A DNA stretch of 64,000 nucleotides, from contig CAZNUA010000004.1 in assembly GCA_964576115.1 (NCBI GenBank), forward strand, positions 66,759-130,758, written 5' to 3'. How positions within the stretch are numbered: the first letter of the stretch is position 1; every line of letters starts with the position of its first letter. Below, piece by piece: positions 50,123-57,701 of this stretch. Source of the stretch: CAYSYY01 sp964576115 [NCBI: uncultured Gemmatimonadota bacterium] (lineage in GTDB: Bacteria > Blakebacterota > Blakebacteria > Blakebacterales). Below the pieces are notes generated by a model. That model did not search any database and was not told where the DNA came from. It worked only from the letters and a program-made list of their open reading frames with translations. The position numbers and the translations under genes were made by a program.

Positions 50123-52819
50123 ATGACGATGGATAAAGCCTATACCCCGGGACAGATCGAGGCGGAGTGGTACGACCGCTGGGAGGCGGCGGGCGCCTTC
50201 GCCCCGGGCGGCGAGGGGCAGCCCTACGCCATCTCCCTGCCGCCGCCGAATGTGACCGGGGTTCTGCACATGGGCCACGCCCTCGATCACACCCTGCAGG
50301 ACGTGCCGATGCGCTTTCAGCGCATGCGCGGCCGGCGCGCGCTCTGGCTGCCGGGCACCGATCATGCCGGGATCGCCACCCAGAACGTGGTCGAACGCAC
50401 CCTGCGCGAAGCGGGCGCGAGCCGCGAGGACATGGGGCGGGAGGCGTTCGTGACCCGGGTCTGGGAGTGGGTCGAAGAATACGGCAGCGCCATAACGCGT
50501 CAGATCCGCCGGCTCGGGGATTCGGTCGACTGGAGTCGCGAGCGCTTCACCCTCGACGAGGGTCTCTCGACCGCCGTGGCCGAAGTTTTCATCCGGCTCT
50601 ACGAGAAGGGGCTGATCTACCGCGGCCACTACCTGGTCAACTGGTGCCCCCGCTGCCATACCGCTCTGTCCAACGAAGAGGTCAATCACCTCGAGACCGC
50701 AGGTCACCTCTGGCACATCCGCTACCCCGGCGCCGACGGCTCCGAGGGAATCGTCGTGGCCACCACCCGGCCCGAAACGATGCTCGGCGACACCGCCGTT
50801 GCGGTCCATCCCGACGACGAGCGCTACCGCGACCTGATCGGTTCGCACGTTCTGCTTCCCCTGCTCGAGCGCGAGCTGCCGGTCATCGCCGACGAAGCGG
50901 TCGATCGGGAATTCGGCACCGGAGCGGTCAAGGTGACCCCCGCCCACGATCCCAACGACTGGGAGATGGCCCGGCGGCACGACCTGGAGATCGTCGAGGC
51001 GATCGATACCGCCGCCCGCATCACCGCCGAAGGCGGACCGTACGAGGGCCTGGACCGTTTCGAGGCCCGCGAGCGGATCGTGGCTGATCTCGAGGCCGGG
51101 GGACTCCTGCTCGCGGTCGAGGACCACACTCACGCCGTGGGCCACTGTCAGCGCTGTCGCACCGCCCTCGAACCCGCCCTCAGCGACCAGTGGTTCGTGA
51201 AGATGAAACCGCTGGCCGAGGCCGCGCTCGAGGCCCTGGATCGCGGCGAACCCGACATCCGTCCGGCCCGCTGGAAGAAGGTGTACCGGCAGTGGCTCGA
51301 GAACATCCACGACTGGTGTATCAGCCGCCAGCTCTGGTGGGGGCACCAGATTCCGGTCTGGCACTGCCGTGCCGACGGGTGCGGAGCCATGGTCGCCTCG
51401 CGGACCGAGCCTGAAGGGCCCTGTGAGACGTGCGGCGAGCGGGCCTGGGAACAGGATCCCGACGTCCTCGATACCTGGTTTTCCTCCTGGCTCTGGCCCT
51501 TCTCGACCCTGGGCTGGCCCGAGGAGACGGCCGACCTCGCGACCTTCTATCCGACCACCCTGCTTGTGAGCGGGTACGACATCCTCTTCTTCTGGGACAC
51601 CCGCATGGTCATGGCCGGGCTCGAGTTCACCGGCCGGGTGCCCTTCGAAACGCTTTACATCCACGGCATGATCCAGGACGAACTGGGCCGTCCGATGAGC
51701 AAGAGCCTGGGCAACGGCATCGATCCGATCGAGATGATCGACCGCTACGGGGCCGATGCGGTGCGGTACAGTCTCTGCTCGCTGACCAGCGAAGGGCAGG
51801 ACATCAAGCTGGCGGAATCGAAGTTCGAGATGGGACGGAACTTCGCCAACAAGCTCTGGAACGCCTCGCGCTTCGTGCTCATGAACCTCGAGGGCCACGA
51901 GCCCGCCGACGGCCCGGTCGCGCTCGAGCCGGCTGACCGCTGGATCCTGAGCCGTCTGGCCGCGCATATCGAAAGCCTTACCGCCCGGCTCGAGAACCTC
52001 AAGTACGCCGACGCCGCCCGCGAACTCTATGTCTTCGTCTGGAACGAGTTCTGCGACTGGTATCTCGAACTCGTCAAGGAGCGCCTGGCCGAGCCGGACT
52101 CGGCCGGTGCCGCCGGGGTGCGAGCTCTGCTGACCGCTCTGCTCGACGCCATCCTGCGTCTGCTCCACCCCTATATGCCCTTCATCACCAGCGAGATTCA
52201 CGCCCGTCTGGTCGAGACGGTCGCAGGCGGACTCGTCGCGGTGCGATCGGTCGGGACCGAGGCCGGGATCGAACGGATCCCGGGGCCCGAATTCCTGATG
52301 ACCGCATCCTGGCCCGAGGCGCCTCCCGGGGCCGCCGATCCCGGGACCGAGAGCGAGATGGAACTCATCCAGGCGATCGTCACTGCGGTCCGGGCCATCA
52401 GGGGCGAAATGAACATTCCCCCGGGCACGCGCGGTCGTCTGTCCGTAACCGGAGAGAGCGAAGACAGGCTGGCGGTCATCGATCGCCGGGAAGCGGAGAT
52501 CGTCGCGCTGGCCGGACTCGAAGCGGTCACGACCGCACCGCAGATGGACAAACCGCCCGCGTCGGCCTCGAGCGTCGTGGAGGATCTGGCGCTCTACCTG
52601 CCTCTGGAGGGGCTCATCGATCTCGAGGTGGAACGGGAACGGCTCTCAAAGGAAGCCGAGCGGCTCGAGGGGGCGCTGGCCGCCGCGACGGGCAAACTGG
52701 CCAATAACGATTTTCTCACCCGGGCTCCGGCCGAAGTCGTGGAGCGCGAACGCGAGAAAGAAGAATCCCTGCGCGAGGCGCTGGCCCGGGTCGGCGCCCT
52801 GCTGGCCGACCTCGACTGA
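50123..52819 (+). CDS. valS: Valyl-tRNA synthetase
   Basis: 898 residues, class Ia synthetase. The HIGH motif appears as HMGH within PPPNVTGVLHMGHAL, and the KMSKS motif as PMSKS in GRPMSKSLGNGIDP. The editing domain has ATTRPETMLGDTAVAVHPDDERY and the valine-specific DWCISRQLWWGHQIPVW. A zinc-ribbon-like CRADGCGAM...CETCGE is present, and the C-terminal coiled-coil arm (VERERLSKEAERLEGALAAATGKL). ATG at 50123, with another at 50129; AGGA about 10 bases upstream supports the first. Confidence 0.97.
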   Translation: MTMDKAYTPGQIEAEWYDRWEAAGAFAPGGEGQPYAISLPPPNVTGVLHMGHALDHTLQDVPMRFQRMRGRRALWLPGTDHAGIATQNVVERTLREAGASREDMGREAFVTRVWEWVEEYGSAITRQIRRLGDSVDWSRERFTLDEGLSTAVAEVFIRLYEKGLIYRGHYLVNWCPRCHTALSNEEVNHLETAGHLWHIRYPGADGSEGIVVATTRPETMLGDTAVAVHPDDERYRDLIGSHVLLPLLERELPVIADEAVDREFGTGAVKVTPAHDPNDWEMARRHDLEIVEAIDTAARITAEGGPYEGLDRFEARERIVADLEAGGLLLAVEDHTHAVGHCQRCRTALEPALSDQWFVKMKPLAEAALEALDRGEPDIRPARWKKVYRQWLENIHDWCISRQLWWGHQIPVWHCRADGCGAMVASRTEPEGPCETCGERAWEQDPDVLDTWFSSWLWPFSTLGWPEETADLATFYPTTLLVSGYDILFFWDTRMVMAGLEFTGRVPFETLYIHGMIQDELGRPMSKSLGNGIDPIEMIDRYGADAVRYSLCSLTSEGQDIKLAESKFEMGRNFANKLWNASRFVLMNLEGHEPADGPVALEPADRWILSRLAAHIESLTARLENLKYADAARELYVFVWNEFCDWYLELVKERLAEPDSAGAAGVRALLTALLDAILRLLHPYMPFITSEIHARLVETVAGGLVAVRSVGTEAGIERIPGPEFLMTASWPEAPPGAADPGTESEMELIQAIVTAVRAIRGEMNIPPGTRGRLSVTGESEDRLAVIDRREAEIVALAGLEAVTTAPQMDKPPASASSVVEDLALYLPLEGLIDLEVERERLSKEAERLEGALAAATGKLANNDFLTRAPAEVVEREREKEESLREALARVGALLADLD

Positions 52820-52912
52820 TCCCGACCTTCCCGACCTTTCTCTGAGCGGTCGTTTCGCCCTCGAATCAGCGTTTTACGATCATGCCCGTATCGGTGGGCC
52901 GGGGTATTCCCC

Positions 52913-53740
52913 TCAGCGGGGCGGTTCTCCCTGCTCGATCCGGCGGCGCAGGCGTCGGCGGCCGAACCAGGTCAGCAGTGCCACCAGCAGGCTCACCGCC
53001 GCCACGATGAGCAGTGTGTGCAGGAAGTGGGTGCTGCGGGCCGAAGCGCCGATGCGGGCCGAGAAGCCTTCGGCGGCGCGGTGGCCGCGCCCGATTCCCT
53101 GCAGATCGGTCGACCAGGACACACTTGCCTTGTCGAGCATCCACTGACCGTTGGTACTGCTGATCGTCGGCGAGTGCAGGGTGACGGTCAGGGTCGCCGT
53201 GTCGAGGAATTCGGCCATCGCCGCTTCGCCGAAACGGCTGACGAGCCGGGTGTGATCGGCCGGGAGCAGGAAGGATGTCTGCGGGGCGGGGGGCTCGCTG
53301 AACCAGATCAGACCCTCCTCGTCTTCCTCGATCGAGAAGGCGAGCAGGCGGGTCCAGGGGGCCGAACCGGGTATGCGCTCGGCGGCGGTTTCGAGAACAT
53401 CGGCCGCGATCGCGGGCAGCAGGTGCCAGTCCACGGGATTGAGATCGAGTTCGGCATGGTCGAAGCCGTCACGGCTGTACCACGAGACGACCGGATTCGA
53501 ACGCAGGCGCGGATCCCCCACCAGGGGGCGGGCCGCCCGGCGCAGGTCTTCCACGATCTCCGATTCCACCAGCCCGCCGGGCCCGGGTTCACCGCCCGAT
53601 TCGGGGATGCCGATGTCCAGATGCAGGCGACCGCTGCCGTCGGGATTGATCCAGATGTCCTGCTCCACGGTGAAACAGCCCGTGAGCAGGGGCAGCAGGA
53701 TCAGGAACCGCAGCAGGGTGCCGGGGCGCCGTCGTCCCAT
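52913..53740 (-). CDS. Lipoprotein with C-terminal membrane segment (LppM/DUF3153-like)
   Basis: 275 residues. The signal peptide LLRFLILLPLLTGC ends in a clear lipobox. The mature start FTVEQDIWINPDGSGRLHLDIGIPES matches the pattern 'NPDGSG' seen in LppM-type lipoproteins. About 200 residues later one membrane helix (LHTLLIVAAVSLLVALLTWF) precedes a very basic tail (RRRLRRRIEQ), so the protein could be fixed by lipid at one end and by a helix at the other. The ATG at 53740 is chosen for the signal peptide; an upstream in-frame ATG at 53824 would place 28 charged residues before it. Convergent with valS. Confidence 0.72.
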   Translation of the reverse strand: MGRRRPGTLLRFLILLPLLTGCFTVEQDIWINPDGSGRLHLDIGIPESGGEPGPGGLVESEIVEDLRRAARPLVGDPRLRSNPVVSWYSRDGFDHAELDLNPVDWHLLPAIAADVLETAAERIPGSAPWTRLLAFSIEEDEEGLIWFSEPPAPQTSFLLPADHTRLVSRFGEAAMAEFLDTATLTVTLHSPTISSTNGQWMLDKASVSWSTDLQGIGRGHRAAEGFSARIGASARSTHFLHTLLIVAAVSLLVALLTWFGRRRLRRRIEQGEPPR

Positions 53741-53788
53741 ACCGTTCGGAATACTCCCGGTGACAGAGTGGGTTATTGGCGGCGGATC

Positions 53789-53807
53789 GCGTGGCCACAA
53801 GCCACGC
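53789..53807. promoter_or_regulatory. Perfect 7-bp inverted repeat in the divergent gap
   Basis: GCGTGGC-CACAA-GCCACGC lies between the divergent lipoprotein and response-regulator genes, inside the predicted leader of the minus-strand gene. No T-run follows on either strand. It could be an operator or a leader hairpin. Confidence 0.35.
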
Positions 53808-53819
53808 CCGCCCGCTCTC

Positions 53820-53849
53820 AACATATCCTGCTCTGCCCGGCCCCGCCAA
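53820..53849 (-). promoter_or_regulatory. Promoter candidate for the minus-strand lipoprotein gene
   Basis: On the minus strand TTGGCG (53849-53844), 18 bases, TATGTT (53825-53820), about 80 bases before the ATG at 53740. It lies back to back with the promoter of the response regulator. Confidence 0.35.
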
Positions 53850-53875
53850 CCGGTATGCGCCGATCCCGAAGCGGG

Positions 53876-53905
53876 TTGACGTTCCCCGCTGCGGACCGGT
53901 AGAGT
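53876..53905 (+). promoter_or_regulatory. Promoter candidate for the NtrC-type regulator
   Basis: TTGACG (53876-53881), 18 bases, TAGAGT (53900-53905), 26 bases before the ATG at 53932. The leader carries a very strong AGGAGGAGGAG ribosome site. Confidence 0.5.
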
Positions 53906-53931
53906 CCCTGCGCCCCTCAGGAGGAGGAGCT

Positions 53932-55344
53932 ATGACGCACCTCGCACGAATTGCCGTGGTCGAGGACGACCCGGTCCTTCTGGATATCATCACCCGGACC
54001 CTGAAAGAGCGCGGTTACGACGTCGGTGCTTTCGCCGACGGACAGTCTTTCCTCGGAGCCCTCGATGCCGGTGATACTCCCGAAGCCGCCTTCCTCGATC
54101 TGAAACTGCCCGATGCCGACGGGATCGTTCTGTTGCGCCGCCTGCGTTCGGATGTGCCCGCCTGCCGGGTTGTCATGATGACCGCCTATGCATCCTTCGA
54201 GAGCGTGCTCGATTCCCTGCGCGAAGGAGCGGTCGAGTATCTGGTCAAACCGGTCACCGCCCGCGAGATCGTGGCGGCCCTGGAGCGATCGCTGCGCCGG
54301 CGCCGGCCCTCGGACCGGATCTCGGAGGAGCCGGCTCAGACGTTCCTGACCGCCGACGAGACTCCGGTCGACGATCTGGGCGAGATCATGGGAGCCAGCG
54401 CCCTGGTGGTCGAGATCGGCGCTTTCGTGCGCAAGGCGGCTGCGGTCGAGGTGCCCATCCTGCTGACCGGCGAGACCGGTACGGGTAAAGAGGTCGTTGC
54501 CCGTGCGATCCACGCGTCGAGCGGGCGCTGCGGGCGCGAAATGGTGAGCGTGAACTGTGGTGCCATTCCCGAAGCGCTCTTCGAGTCCGAACTCTTCGGC
54601 CATGTGCGCGGGGCTTTCACCGGCGCCGAGCGCGATCGGACCGGACTCATCGAGGCGGCCGACGGCTCGACGCTGTTTCTCGACGAGGTGGCCGAGATTC
54701 CCCTGAGCAGTCAGGTCAAACTCCTGCGCACCCTTCAGGAGGGGGCTCTGCGCCCGGTGGGAGCCTCGACCGACCGCCAGGTCGATGTCCGGATCGTGGC
54801 CGCCACCAACACGGTCCTCGAGGACGCCGTACGGCGCGGCGCCTTCCGGCAGGATCTCTTCTACCGCCTGAGCGTCCTGCGCTACCGCCTGCCGCCGCTG
54901 CGCGAGCGCAGCGAGGACATCCCCCACCTGATCGATCGTTTCCTGTCCCTCTATGCCCGGTCGGGGCAAAGCGGATCGCCCCGTTTTTCGCGGCGGGCTC
55001 TGAAGGCGATGTGCCGCTACCCCTGGCCGGGGAACGTGCGCGAACTCGAGAACGAAGTGGCCCGCGTCACGACCCTGGCCGAAGAGGACCGGATCGAACT
55101 GGACGATCTGTCCGAAGAGATCCGGGCCGCGCAGCAGGTCAGGGGCGCCGGCAGCCTGAGAGCCGCTCTCGATTTCAAGGAACGGCAGATGATCATCTCC
55201 TGCCTGGAACAGACCGGCTGGAACAAGACCGAGACGGCGCGTCTGCTGGGCATGTCGCGGCAGAACCTCTACGGCCGGCTCGAGTATCACGGTATTCCCC
55301 TGACGCCGGCCGACGCTGGCTCCGAAGGTGTCAAGATGCCTTGA
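53932..55344 (+). CDS. NtrC-family sigma-54 response regulator
   Basis: 470 residues. The receiver domain has VVEDDP (acidic pocket), the phosphorylation site Asp56 in [11 protein letters not shown] and the conserved Lys in YLVKPVTA. The AAA+ domain has Walker [16 protein letters not shown], the sigma-54 contact loop GAFTGA (227-232), Walker B-like [11 protein letters not shown] and PWPGNVREL. The Fis-type DNA-binding helix-turn-helix is [20 protein letters not shown] near the C-terminus. No histidine kinase is adjacent, so it is an orphan here. A sigma-54-like promoter occurs just downstream. Confidence 0.94.
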   Translation: MTHLARIAVVEDDPVLLDIITRTLKERGYDVGAFADGQSFLGALDAGDTPEAAFLDLKLPDADGIVLLRRLRSDVPACRVVMMTAYASFESVLDSLREGAVEYLVKPVTAREIVAALERSLRRRRPSDRISEEPAQTFLTADETPVDDLGEIMGASALVVEIGAFVRKAAAVEVPILLTGETGTGKEVVARAIHASSGRCGREMVSVNCGAIPEALFESELFGHVRGAFTGAERDRTGLIEAADGSTLFLDEVAEIPLSSQVKLLRTLQEGALRPVGASTDRQVDVRIVAATNTVLEDAVRRGAFRQDLFYRLSVLRYRLPPLRERSEDIPHLIDRFLSLYARSGQSGSPRFSRRALKAMCRYPWPGNVRELENEVARVTTLAEEDRIELDDLSEEIRAAQQVRGAGSLRAALDFKERQMIISCLEQTGWNKTETARLLGMSRQNLYGRLEYHGIPLTPADAGSEGVKMP

Positions 55345-55424
55345 CGCTTCGGATCGGCCGCAGGACCTGCCTGTAAAGCCGGTCGGGCTCCGGCCTGTCA
55401 AGCTGCGTTCACACACCGCACCAT

Positions 55425-55444
55425 CCGCCGGCTCTGCCCGGCGG
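55425..55444 (+). promoter_or_regulatory. GC-rich hairpin after the NtrC-type gene
   Basis: CCGCCGG-CTCTGC-CCGGCGG, a perfect 7-bp stem with a six-base loop, 80 bases after the regulator stop. There is no T-run, so at best it is a weak or Rho-type 3' end. It is one of several inverted repeats in the 259-base gap before ssb. Confidence 0.35.
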
Positions 55445-55503
55445 GCCTGTCTCCTGCCTCTGGTTCCGATTCGACCCTTCTTTTCTGCCATGTGAGGGTC
55501 GAA

Positions 55504-55518
55504 GAGCGGCTGCCGCTC
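55504..55518. promoter_or_regulatory. 15-base perfect palindrome upstream of a sigma-54-like promoter
   Basis: GAGCGGC-T-GCCGCTC ends 5 bases before the TGGCAC element at 55524. Activator sites for sigma-54 promoters usually lie further upstream, so this may instead be a repressor site or a transcript hairpin. Confidence 0.35.
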
Positions 55519-55523
55519 AGAAC

Positions 55524-55539
55524 TGGCACGCTCTTTGAT
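55524..55539 (+). promoter_or_regulatory. Sigma-54-type promoter candidate for ssb
   Basis: TGGCAC-N5-TTGAT, matching the TGGCAC-N5-TTGC(A/T) consensus except that the -12 'GC' is 'GA'. It is 65 bases before the ssb-like ATG and directly downstream of a sigma-54 activator gene. A sigma-70 -10 reading (GATACT at 55537) is possible but lacks a -35. Confidence 0.4.
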
Positions 55540-55603
55540 ACTCTGTCCGGTCATCACCGACACCACCCGTGACGTCCCGTCGGGGACTCGAGGAGGGAAG
55601 GGA

Positions 55604-56005
55604 ATGAACGGATTGAAGATGCCCCGTCTCAACCAGGTCGTGATCAGCGGTCGGCTGACCCGCGATCCCGAAATGCGCTACACCGGCAGCGGAGTGCCGG
55701 TTCTGCACGGACGGCTGGCCAGTAACTTTTTCTATCGTGCCGCCGACGGGGAGTGGAACCAGGAGACCACGTATGCCGGTTTCGTGGCCTGGCAGGGATT
55801 GGCGGAACGTTGCTACGAGAACCTCTCCAAGGGAAGCGCGGTGCTGATAACCGGTCGACTGACCTCGAGCGAGTGGGAAACCGACAAGGGCGAGAAGCGC
55901 TCGCAGATCGAGATCAGGGCCGACCGGGTGCAGTTCCTCGACCGTACCGGCGAGGCGGACGGAACCACGGATGAAGAAGCGGTCGCCGAGACCGAGAGTG
56001 CCTGA
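55604..56005 (+). CDS. ssb: Single-stranded DNA-binding protein lacking the C-terminal tip
   Basis: 133 residues, one OB fold: NQVVISGRLTRDPEMRYTGSGVPVLHGRLASN, then WQGLAERCYENLSKGSAVLITGRLTSSEW and IEIRADRVQFLD. It binds single-stranded DNA as a tetramer in the family. The tail is short and ends AVAETESA; the acidic DDDIPF-type tip that recruits repair and replication partners is absent. It may be a second, specialised SSB; no other ssb is in the window. ATG at 55604 seven bases after GAGGAGG. Stop overlaps the next gene by one base (TGATG). Confidence 0.88.
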   Translation: MNGLKMPRLNQVVISGRLTRDPEMRYTGSGVPVLHGRLASNFFYRAADGEWNQETTYAGFVAWQGLAERCYENLSKGSAVLITGRLTSSEWETDKGEKRSQIEIRADRVQFLDRTGEADGTTDEEAVAETESA

Positions 56006-56355
56006 TGACCGCCCCGGCCCGCGAGAACGGATCACAGGCGAGGATCCTGGCCAACCTGCTGAGCGACAGCCGGGTGCATGACTGTCTCTGGGTGGGGCTG
56101 ATGGAATGGGACCTGCGGATCGAGAAAGTCGCACTCCGGCCCCGGTTCCCGGCAGAGGGGGGGGCCCGGCCGGATGGCTGGGTACTGTGTGTGGGTCTGG
56201 GGCCTGGAGTGCGGCTGGAAGCGACCGCCGGGCAGAAGGGCAGTCCGGTGGACGAGGTGCGCCTGGTCGTGGCCCGCGAGGCCGCCTCGGGAATGCTGCG
56301 ACGCAGCTGGGGGCGCCGACACGGACGGCCGGTGGTCAAAGCGGTAGGCGCCTGA
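56005..56355 (+). CDS. Unknown 116-residue protein coupled to ssb
   Basis: Not recognised. The first 25 residues are hydrophilic (APARENGSQARILANLLSDS); a middle segment DCLWVGLMEWDLRIEKVALRPRF and a later GWVLCVGLGPGVRLEATA look like beta strands. It ends in a strongly basic stretch (MLRRSWGRRHGRPVVKAV), which could contact nucleic acid. There is no signal peptide or membrane helix. It is coupled to ssb by a one-base overlap and is followed by a structured region and terminator, so the two genes form a unit. Confidence 0.6.
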   Translation: MTAPARENGSQARILANLLSDSRVHDCLWVGLMEWDLRIEKVALRPRFPAEGGARPDGWVLCVGLGPGVRLEATAGQKGSPVDEVRLVVAREAASGMLRRSWGRRHGRPVVKAVGA

Positions 56356-56370
56356 AGAGCTGACAGACGA

Positions 56371-56421
56371 GCCGTACGGCTTCGGTCGACGCCCGTACAA
56401 AGGGGGGCTACGGGCGCCCCC
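56371..56421 (+). ncRNA. Structured 3' region with competing hairpins
   Basis: Within 50 bases: a 10-base palindrome GCCGTACGGC (56371-56380); GTACGG (56374-56379) able to pair with CCGTAC (56393-56398); CGCCCGTA (56390-56397) able to pair with TACGGGCG (56409-56416); and GGGGGC (56403-56408) able to pair with GCCCCC (56416-56421). Several are mutually exclusive. It lies between the unknown gene and a strong terminator, so it may be a stable 3' end or a small RNA. No known RNA family was recognised. Confidence 0.35.
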
Positions 56422-56431
56422 GGAGCCGGTT

Positions 56432-56460
56432 GAAGGGGGCCTCACGGTCCCCTTCATTTT
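56432..56460 (+). terminator. Rho-independent terminator of the ssb unit
   Basis: Ten-base stem GAAGGGGGCC / GGTCCCCTTC (one G-U pair), loop TCAC, followed by ATTTTGTG. It acts for + strand transcription; the complement has no T-run. Confidence 0.8.
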
Positions 56461-56583
56461 GTGCTCCTGCGGGCGAGGCGGGAGCGGGCTCGTGTCGTTT
56501 CCGTCAGGCTCAGGCCCGGACGAGCAGGTCGAGAATGCGGTCGAGCCCGGCCGAGCGGGGCGCCGGTTGGCGGCGAGCCGGGT

Positions 56584-57474
56584 TCATACCGGTGTCGCGG
56601 CCCTGTGCGGCGGTCGGGGTATCAGCACCGGGGTGCGTGTCTTGTAGGCTTCATAATCCTCCCGGCCGCCCCATTTTTCGTCGGCCCGTTTCTCGAGCAG
56701 CGGCACTCCGCTGATGCGGGTCAGCAGGAGGGTGACGAAGATCGGGGAAATGATGGTCACCCACTGCCAGCCCTGCAGGACGGGCAGGGCGATGATCGCT
56801 ACGCCGGTCCAGAGCACGATCTCGCCGAAGTAGTTGGGATGGCGGGACCAGGCCCACAGACCGGTGCGGATGAACTCGCCCGCATTATCCGGATCGGACC
56901 GGAAGCGGTTCTTCTGGGCATCGGCGACGGCTTCGATGGCGAACCCGCCCAGCCAGACCAGGACACCGATGAAGAACAGCAGACCCGGTTCACGGCGAGA
57001 AGCGGTCGTGATGGCGGCCAGCGCGGCGGCCAAAGTAAAACTGACCCAGAGTCCCTGCAGGGTCCAGGTGAGCAGAAAGCGCACGAAGGACGGTTTGATC
57101 TCGTCGAAGCGGGCGTCCTTGCCCGCCTTGTGGGTGCGGCGGGAAAGAAAGGTGCCCAGGCGGACGGCCCAGATCAGAACCAGAACCAGCAACAGGAGCG
57201 AGCGGGCGTCGGCCGCCGGGCTGAGCAGAACGGCCAGCAGGGTGACAGTGATATAGGTCAGGCTGCCGGTCAGGTCGAAGAAGCGCTCGTTCTGCAGCAG
57301 ATACGCCGGAATGAAGGCCAGCCACTGGATCGCGAAGGCCAGAACGACCGAAAAGGCGAAGAGCGGCAGACCGGCGACCGTGACTCCGCCCCGGCTTCCC
57401 GCCCAGGCCAGGCCCAGGCCGACCAGGATAACGAGGGGAAGAGCGTACAGGGCGGTGCGGTCAGCTTTCTGCAT
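56584..57474 (-). CDS. DUF1295-family membrane protein (steroid reductase-like)
   Basis: 296 residues, about six to seven membrane segments. FIPAYLLQNERFFDLTGSLTYI, RLGTFLSRRTHKAGKDARFDEIK and especially WSRHPNYFGEIVLWTG, followed by EKRADEKWGGREDYEAYKTRTP, are the DUF1295 hallmarks, a family related to 5-alpha-steroid reductases and isoprenylcysteine methyltransferases. The substrate is unknown. The ATG at 57474 follows AGGGAGGAATTTC on the minus strand; an upstream ATG at 57525 adds a poorly conserved leader. A terminator of the + strand unit lies just beyond its 3' end. Confidence 0.85.
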   Translation of the reverse strand: MQKADRTALYALPLVILVGLGLAWAGSRGGVTVAGLPLFAFSVVLAFAIQWLAFIPAYLLQNERFFDLTGSLTYITVTLLAVLLSPAADARSLLLLVLVLIWAVRLGTFLSRRTHKAGKDARFDEIKPSFVRFLLTWTLQGLWVSFTLAAALAAITTASRREPGLLFFIGVLVWLGGFAIEAVADAQKNRFRSDPDNAGEFIRTGLWAWSRHPNYFGEIVLWTGVAIIALPVLQGWQWVTIISPIFVTLLLTRISGVPLLEKRADEKWGGREDYEAYKTRTPVLIPRPPHRAATPV

Positions 57475-57701
57475 GAAATTCCTCCCTTTCTGACCGGTAC
57501 GGCAAGCCGGGCCGACTGTTCCCACCAGACCCGTGCCCGGATCCGGCTACCAGAGTGGCAGATCCAAGTGCCGGTGGCAATGGGCTGCGTTTTGTGCGAA
57601 CAAAAAAACGTCAGGATCGTATGTGTAAAAAGTCACAGTACCGCCTGAACGTACCGGGTGTGCAACTCGTGTTCTGTACCGGGAATCGAGGCTCAGACGT
57701 G
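57475..57701. other. Divergent intergenic region, no clear element
   Basis: 227 bases between the minus-strand DUF1295 gene and the propeller lipoprotein. It contains an A7 run near 57602 and a short open stretch in frame with the downstream gene, but no promoter with both boxes at acceptable spacing was found for either gene, and the sigma-54-like TGGCAATGGGCTGCG has wrong spacing. Confidence 0.5.

Noticed and set aside
52820-52912. Terminator between valS and the convergent lipoprotein gene
   Set aside because: Only a 4-bp GGGG/CCCC hairpin and a CCCGACCTT direct repeat are visible, with no T-run on either strand.
57570-57590. TGGCAATGGGCTGCG in the 57.5 kb gap as a sigma-54 promoter
   Set aside because: GG and GC are separated by nine bases, not ten, and no activator gene is linked.
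57555-57701. Longer N-terminus for the propeller lipoprotein
   Set aside because: It would bury the signal peptide and lipobox 50 residues inside the protein.
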